Part shown: positions 59,156 to 64,000 of the stretch, piece by piece
Numbering within the stretch: the first letter of the stretch is position 1
Layout of the letters: each line of letters opens with the position of its first letter
Assembly (NCBI GenBank): GCA_902805475.1
Contig: CADCSX010000023.1
Location: 1,736,001 to 1,800,000 of the forward strand
Reading direction: 5' to 3'
Length of the DNA stretch: 64,000 nucleotides
Source: Entonaema liquescens
Taxonomy: Eukaryota; Ascomycota; Sordariomycetes; Xylariales; Xylariaceae
Program-made: the position numbers and the translations under genes
The notes under the pieces: generated by a model
What the model was told of the DNA's origin: nothing
Database searches by the model: none
The model's input: only the letters and a program-made list of their open reading frames with translations

Positions 59156-60394
59156 ATGGCCCCCTCCGCGATCTCGGAATCTCCCCCTAGGTACTCCCCG
59201 CACACAGATGAGTACGCTGTTCAGGCTGGCGTGCCCAACTTCCAGGGCTATGATCATGTCACCTGGTGGGTAGGCAACGCGAAGCAGGCTGCGTCGTACT
59301 ATACTACACTTTTTGGATTTAATACAGTTGCATACCGCGGCCTAGAAACAGGCAGCCGGTATTTCACATCACACGTCGTGGCCTGTGGTGACATCCGCTT
59401 CGTGTTCACCTCGCCGATCCGTTCGTATGCCTATCTACCTAAAGATGAACCCATTACCGAAGATGAACGTAAGCAACTAAAGGAGATGCACGACCACCTG
59501 GAAAGGCACGGTGATGCCGTACGGGACGTCGCCTTTGAGGTTGACAGCGTAGAGAGTGTATACAATCACGCCGTAGCCCAAGGCGCTGTCTCTGTTCAAC
59601 CACCCACACTCCAGCGCGATAAGCAGCACGGCGATGTATTAACAGCCATGATACGGACCTACGGAGACACAACACACACATTGATCTCGCGGCGGAACTA
59701 CACAGGCCCCTTCCTCCCGGGTTTCCAAGCGCGCTCGTCACCACCCTCCAGCACAGTACTACCGCGCGTCAACCTTGCCCGTATTGATCACTGCGTCGGC
59801 AACCAGTCGTGGGATGATATGACAGCCGCATGCGACTTCTACGAACGGTGTCTGTCGTTCCACCGATTCTGGTCCGTCGATGACAGCCAGATATGCACCG
59901 AGTTCAGCGCGCTGCGCAGCATCGTCATGAGCAGCGCCAATGACGTCGTCAAGATGCCCATCAACGAGCCTGCACCCGGCAAGAAGAAGTCGCAAATCGA
60001 GGAGTTCGTAGTATTCAACTCCGGCCCGGGGGTTCAGCATATCGCTCTTCTGACCCCGGATATCATCTCCGCGGTTTCGGCTATGCGCGCAAGGGGAGTG
60101 GAGTTCATTGCTGTTCCGGATACGTACTATGAGACGATGAAGGAGCGCCTGCGCACTGAGAAGAGGAAGTGGGAGCTTGAGGAGGAATTTGAAACACTGC
60201 AGAGGCTGAATATCCTCATTGATTACGACGAGGGCGGGTACCTTCTGCAATTATTCACTAAGCCGCTTATGGACCGGCCAACGGTATTCGTAGAGATCAT
60301 CCAACGGCACGATTTTGATGGGTTCGGTGCCGGGAACTTCAAGAGTCTGTTCGAGGCTATTGAGCGGGAACAGGCTCAAAGGGGGAACCTGTAA
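59156..60394 (+). CDS. 4-hydroxyphenylpyruvate dioxygenase
   Basis: HPPD converts 4-hydroxyphenylpyruvate to homogentisate, the second step of tyrosine breakdown and the source of pyomelanin in fungi. The frame is intronless, 412 residues, standard for the family. The N-terminal vicinal-oxygen-chelate domain starts with YDHVTWWVGNAKQAASYYTT. The iron ligands can be placed: His about 212 in RIDHCVGNQ, His about 295 in VQHIALLTPDI and Glu about 380 in VEIIQRHDF. The conserved C-terminal GFGAGNFKSLFEAIEREQ, which closes the active site, is present. No other tyrosine-pathway enzyme (homogentisate dioxygenase, maleylacetoacetate isomerase, fumarylacetoacetase) is in the window, so this is not the usual fungal degradation cluster. 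The neighbour is a TTC36-like gene. It may be a second HPPD paralog or the only one. Confidence 0.95.
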   Translation: MAPSAISESPPRYSPHTDEYAVQAGVPNFQGYDHVTWWVGNAKQAASYYTTLFGFNTVAYRGLETGSRYFTSHVVACGDIRFVFTSPIRSYAYLPKDEPITEDERKQLKEMHDHLERHGDAVRDVAFEVDSVESVYNHAVAQGAVSVQPPTLQRDKQHGDVLTAMIRTYGDTTHTLISRRNYTGPFLPGFQARSSPPSSTVLPRVNLARIDHCVGNQSWDDMTAACDFYERCLSFHRFWSVDDSQICTEFSALRSIVMSSANDVVKMPINEPAPGKKKSQIEEFVVFNSGPGVQHIALLTPDIISAVSAMRARGVEFIAVPDTYYETMKERLRTEKRKWELEEEFETLQRLNILIDYDEGGYLLQLFTKPLMDRPTVFVEIIQRHDFDGFGAGNFKSLFEAIEREQAQRGNL

Positions 60395-61062
60395 TTTGGG
60401 TTGAATGGAATTGGAAATATGATGATGATGATCCTCTATCTTATAAGATGCTGCATAAGTGAGGAGACGGATAGATGTATGATATACTTAATACCTAACG
60501 AGACCATGGCATGACAGCACAGCAAAATTCATTCATGGATTAACTGCATATTGCATCGTTAATACACGCATGAGGGATAGGACAGCCAGGGGAGCATCGT
60601 TCTATACTATGTATGTATAGGTAGCCTGCTACGAAACTTCTGTAATAAGAATATCTGTAATTAGCTAGCTAGCTAGTTTTCTGTTATTCATTCGGATGCC
60701 CACCTATACTTCTCTTCCTCATCCCAACTAGCCAGCGCGTACAACACTTTTTCTATATGAATGAATAACCTCGCCCCCCAAGTACACAAGTCTGGTGCAA
60801 ACCCCCTGGTTATCCAGTGGTAGTAAGTAGAATGCACCTCTCCACCAACGCCCCCTTCCCCATGCACCAGCAGCGGTGGTTGGTCATGTTATGTGATGTT
60901 ATATTATGCCCGAAGATAAAAAGACGGCATTTAAACGAAAAACCCAACCCCTAAACAAGCAAGCAAGTAGTACACTACGCCAACCTTTATAAAAAGACCA
61001 GATCTGATATATGATCTAGTTATATCGCACTATGCGAATTTTTCCCGAGCACATCCAAGAAT
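60395..61062. other. Convergent spacer
   Basis: About 0.67 kb between the 3' ends of HPPD and the Ssl1 gene. No gene supported; a GCTA run lies near 60.67 kb. Confidence 0.5.
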
Positions 61063-62596
61063 CTATGAATCTATCTCCATGGCGCCGTTCCCCTGCGCGC
61101 CTCCATTCGCGCCATTACTACCACCGCCACCAGTGGCATCGCCACTACTCTGAGCGCCTCTAGTATCGCTCTGACATCCGGGGCAGTTATGCAGGACCTC
61201 ATGTGCGAAGAGATCGCAGTCGATGCAGAAGTGATTTCTGCAGACCTCGCACGCGTACCTACTAGACTCGCTGAGACCCTTGAGCGGCGGGAGTTTAGGG
61301 GCAGAACTAGTCTTCTCCTTGCCCTTAATCGTGATCTTGCCTTTGGCCTTAGGAGGCTCAGGAAATGGCGCCAGACACGCGTAGCAGGCTTTGGAACGCT
61401 TAGCTTCTGACCACGGGACCTCGACCCAGTTGCGCAATGGGAATAGATGGTGGTATGATCGAGCTAAATGTGTGGATAAGATGAGTGTGAGACCGCAGCC
61501 GGGACACTCAGCAGGTAACCTGCAGACGCGAGACCCGCAGCGGGTGCAGCCGTAGCCTTCGCGCGTCGGGCGATTGTGGCACGCGCAGTAATGGATGCTG
61601 CCGGCAGCGGCGAGGGTCCTCGGGGGAAACCCCATCATGAGCAAACTAGCATTGCTCTGTTCCTGGGTTCGCGTAACGGGGGGTGTCGTGATAGCTATTA
61701 GCAGGTCTCTGAAATGCTCCTCGTGTAAAGCTATACTATAGCTGGAGTTATCTCCTCCGTTCGTCTTCGAGCAGAGCTCGTCGCAGATAGCTACCTGTGC
61801 GGCGAGGCCGACGATAGATACGCGTATCTTGTCAGTGACCAGCGCGTTGATGGTCTCGTGTATGTCTCCCGGATCGCTAGACATCAAGGCGCCGTAGACT
61901 ATCACGACCTCTCTCGTACCATGCGACGGTGTGTGGCTATACCCAAAAAATAAACGTCAGTCATTCCGCTTCCTTCATCCTTTCCGATTAAGCTGTAGAA
62001 ACCCACAATAGTGCACCCCTGCACATCTCCAGGGCATTCTGTAAACTTGGGTTTCCTTGAGGGTCTTGCTTGACCCAACCCTGTAACTTCTCTAGGTGGT
62101 CTGCTGGGTTCCCGCTCATGTCGCTTATCCTGACCGCAACGCCGTCTCGCATTCCTATAATCGCTAACTGAGAGATGGGGTTCTGTTCGAAGTACTCTCT
62201 CACGAACTGGGAGGCGTAGATCATGGTAAGCTCATATCTGCTGGGTAACAAGTCTTTCTCGAGCATGGCGAAGGACATGTCTATAACTAGAACAAGGTGT
62301 CGTATGATACCGCGTTGCAAGGGCGTCGTATCCTTTAGTAGTCGCGCGCGCTTCTCCGCTTCGGCACGACCTTCGATAGCTCCTGCAAGTGTACCGTCGG
62401 CATCTTCGACGACTGTATCCCATGATCGTTGGATATCTTCCCAAGCGGCTTTGGCGTTCTTCCTAGCTCCTTTCTTTCCCTTGTCGGTCCGATTCCGCGA
62501 TCGCGCATCGTTTTTGGTACCGGATGTTACCTGGTGATCGCCGAACTCGTCATCGGAGGCATCATCAGCCTGGTATTCGCCATCAGAGTCGGCCAT
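61063..62596 (-). CDS. SSL1: TFIIH core subunit Ssl1/p44
   Basis: Ssl1 is a core subunit of TFIIH that supports the helicase Rad3/XPD in transcription initiation and nucleotide-excision repair. Two exons, 62596-62007 and 61936-61063, with a 70-nt intron (GTGGGT..TATAG), total 1464 nt, 487 residues. An acidic and basic N-terminal tail leads to the von Willebrand A-like domain with RHLVLVIDMSFAMLEKDLLP, QNPISQLAIIGMRDGVA and, across the splice, HTPSHGTREVVIVYGALMSS. The C-terminal half carries zinc-binding Cys/His groups: CACHNRPTREGYGCTRCG, the CPGCG knuckle and a RING-like end with CEVCRNHFCIDCD and CPGCQ. The final Gly/Asn-rich tail is extra. All parts and the frame are intact. Confidence 0.93.
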
Positions 62597-63714
62597 GGTC
62601 TAATCGCGCTTTGAATTTGATTTCGTGCTCGTACAGGTTCAGATTTCGAGAGTATCAGTAGGAATTAAGTATAAAATGTGTATTATTCGTTGAGAAGAAT
62701 GATATTTTGAATTGGAAAAGAAGAGAAGAAAAGGAAGAAAGGGAAGAAGAGGCCTAAGCTCTAAGCTCTAAGCTCTAAGGTATGTAGACAATAAGGTATG
62801 TAGGCAGATGCGCAGCTACAAGTTTCCTACAATACTTTAAAAGCATTGTTGAGGGGCGGTCTAAACGGCAGCATAACCCCGCGAATGATACCAGATTTTT
62901 TGATATAGCGTTACTAAGAGAACGTATTCTGACAGACTTAGAAGATTTGGAGTGAGTGATAAATAAAGAGAAGTTATTGAGTATGGAAAGAGGTTTAAAA
63001 GGCGAGGCTGCTAATTGTCTTTGTTGAAATGCTATTGCCGAAAATATACAGCCTTGTATTTAGCTCTGCAAATCTAAGCCAATCAGAAAAGCTAAAGATA
63101 ATAAGATTCATGTCTACTTAGGTACTTTGCGTCTAGAGTACCTGATACATGTGGGGGGTATTACAGGGTATTACATGTTCATGTTCATGCTGCTTGCTTG
63201 CTAATTATGAGGTAGATAATGATACCAGTGCCAGCTCACTCACGTCATGCAACATGAAAAAAAAAGAAAAAAAAAAAGAAAAAAAAGGACACTAATACTA
63301 AACATGGCTCATCAGGCTTCGAACTATTCAACTGTACCATACGACCTCATATACATTAGTCGCACATATCCGGGGTATACTATCAACCACGCCTTCAAGC
63401 TTCTCCGCCAACTGGCGAATGGCAAATCTACCACCCTATGATGAATATCATATCCCCCTCCCTACAACCGTACTTGCGTCGCTTCGTATTGCGCATGCGC
63501 ATGCGATTGTGCTTTTTTCGGCCCACCCTTGCATAAGATAACTAGTATTTCTACGTGTATTAAATTTGAATTGGTATTTTTTGTTATAACCGTTCCCTTG
63601 AAAGCGGCATCTCTGCCGACGGGAGACAGCCAAGGAACGAAAGAAGAGAACAAGAATCGGGTATATTGGTGAACCGGAACGCCGACGCCGTAATAAAATG
63701 AGAGACAAAAAAAA
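62597..63714. other. Intergenic region upstream of SSL1
   Basis: About 1.1 kb including the SSL1 promoter. Contains a CTAAGCT heptanucleotide array (62754-62779) and an A-rich tract at about 63.26-63.29 kb. A 45-codon frame at 63304-63441 is too short to support. Confidence 0.5.
62754..62779. repeat. 7-bp tandem repeat CTAAGCT, about 3.7 copies
   Basis: Near-perfect array about 160 bp upstream of the SSL1 start codon. Confidence 0.85.
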
Positions 63715-64000
63715 TTAAGGGTAGCCTGTAGGCTGGCTGGCAATCGGCCAATCGTCTTCGGTAATACTCGACCAGAATACCCAGATCATCACAACCGCAA
63801 GTAAAGTGAAGAGCGTCTCAAATAACGCCCCGTCGATCTTGCCACTGGTACCGTTGCAGATGTACGGGCTGATGACGTAGTTGAAGATCTGGCCTATCGC
63901 AAACAAAAGGGCAGCACCCGTAAGGTAAAGCATGGGCCGGAGCTCACCCAAGATTCTGAGGACAAGGACAGCTTCTAAGACGTAGAAGGCCACGAGGAAA
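63715..64000 (-). CDS. Chs7-like chitin synthase export chaperone, C-terminal part, cut by the window edge
   Basis: The minus-strand frame is open to the end of the window and stops at 63715, showing about 95 residues. It contains three hydrophobic spans (FYVLEAVLVLRIL, LYLTGAALLFAIGQIFNYVI and LFETLFTLLAVVMIWVFW) with the soluble loop CNGTSGKIDGALFE and the end SSITEDDWP. These features match the C-terminus of fungal Chs7 proteins, ER membrane chaperones needed for export of class IV chitin synthase (yeast Chs3). The N-terminal spans lie outside the window. It has no intron in the visible part. Confidence 0.85.
   Translation of the reverse strand, partial: FLVAFYVLEAVLVLRILGELRPMLYLTGAALLFAIGQIFNYVISPYICNGTSGKIDGALFETLFTLLAVVMIWVFWSSITEDDWPIASQPTGYP

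Overview
The window is a piece of a filamentous ascomycete (Pezizomycotina) nuclear chromosome. Genes carry short GT-AG introns (about 50-90 nt, some with CTAAC-like branch sites). Proteins are fungal in type: UDP-galactopyranose mutase, a Chs7-type chitin-synthase chaperone, NCE101 and a very large hybrid histidine kinase. Intergenic DNA is long and rich in poly-T/A tracts, microsatellites and a scattered TACCTAGGTA palindrome. A Sordariomycete is my best guess, but the lineage cannot be fixed from sequence alone.

Layout. 1-11 kb: the 3' end of an unidentified gene, a TBC-domain (Rab-GAP-like) gene, a Pro/Gln-rich fungal protein and a single-pass membrane protein. 11.3-17.9 kb: three flavin-dependent oxygenases, namely a Baeyer-Villiger-type monooxygenase on the minus strand facing two tandem FMN-dependent NtaA/DszA-type monooxygenases. 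17.9-36.3 kb: two long regions with no convincing gene, around one minus-strand gene for a proline-rich, coiled-coil, NLS-bearing protein. 36.3-47.7 kb: a 2,479-residue hybrid histidine kinase and UDP-galactopyranose mutase, both minus strand. 47.7-52.9 kb: gene-poor. 52.9-64 kb: a dense run of a TPT/DUF250 transporter, ribosomal protein eL27, NCE101, a TTC36-like protein, 4-hydroxyphenylpyruvate dioxygenase (HPPD), TFIIH subunit Ssl1, and the C-terminus of a Chs7-like chaperone.

How genes may work together. The most interesting context is the head-to-head pair of a TTC36-like TPR gene and HPPD. In mammals TTC36 has been linked to HPPD stability and tyrosine breakdown, so the arrangement suggests the link may also exist in fungi. 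The oxygenase cluster looks like an oxidative catabolic or detoxification unit, but no flavin reductase is visible. UDP-galactopyranose mutase and the Chs7-like gene both serve the cell wall.

Reading frames are clean from 13.7 kb onward, but three genes in the first 13 kb (TBC, Pro/Gln-rich, Baeyer-Villiger) each need about one extra base to read through. This may be assembly error or real decay. Exon structures were deduced by hand from splice signals and frame arithmetic, without transcript data.
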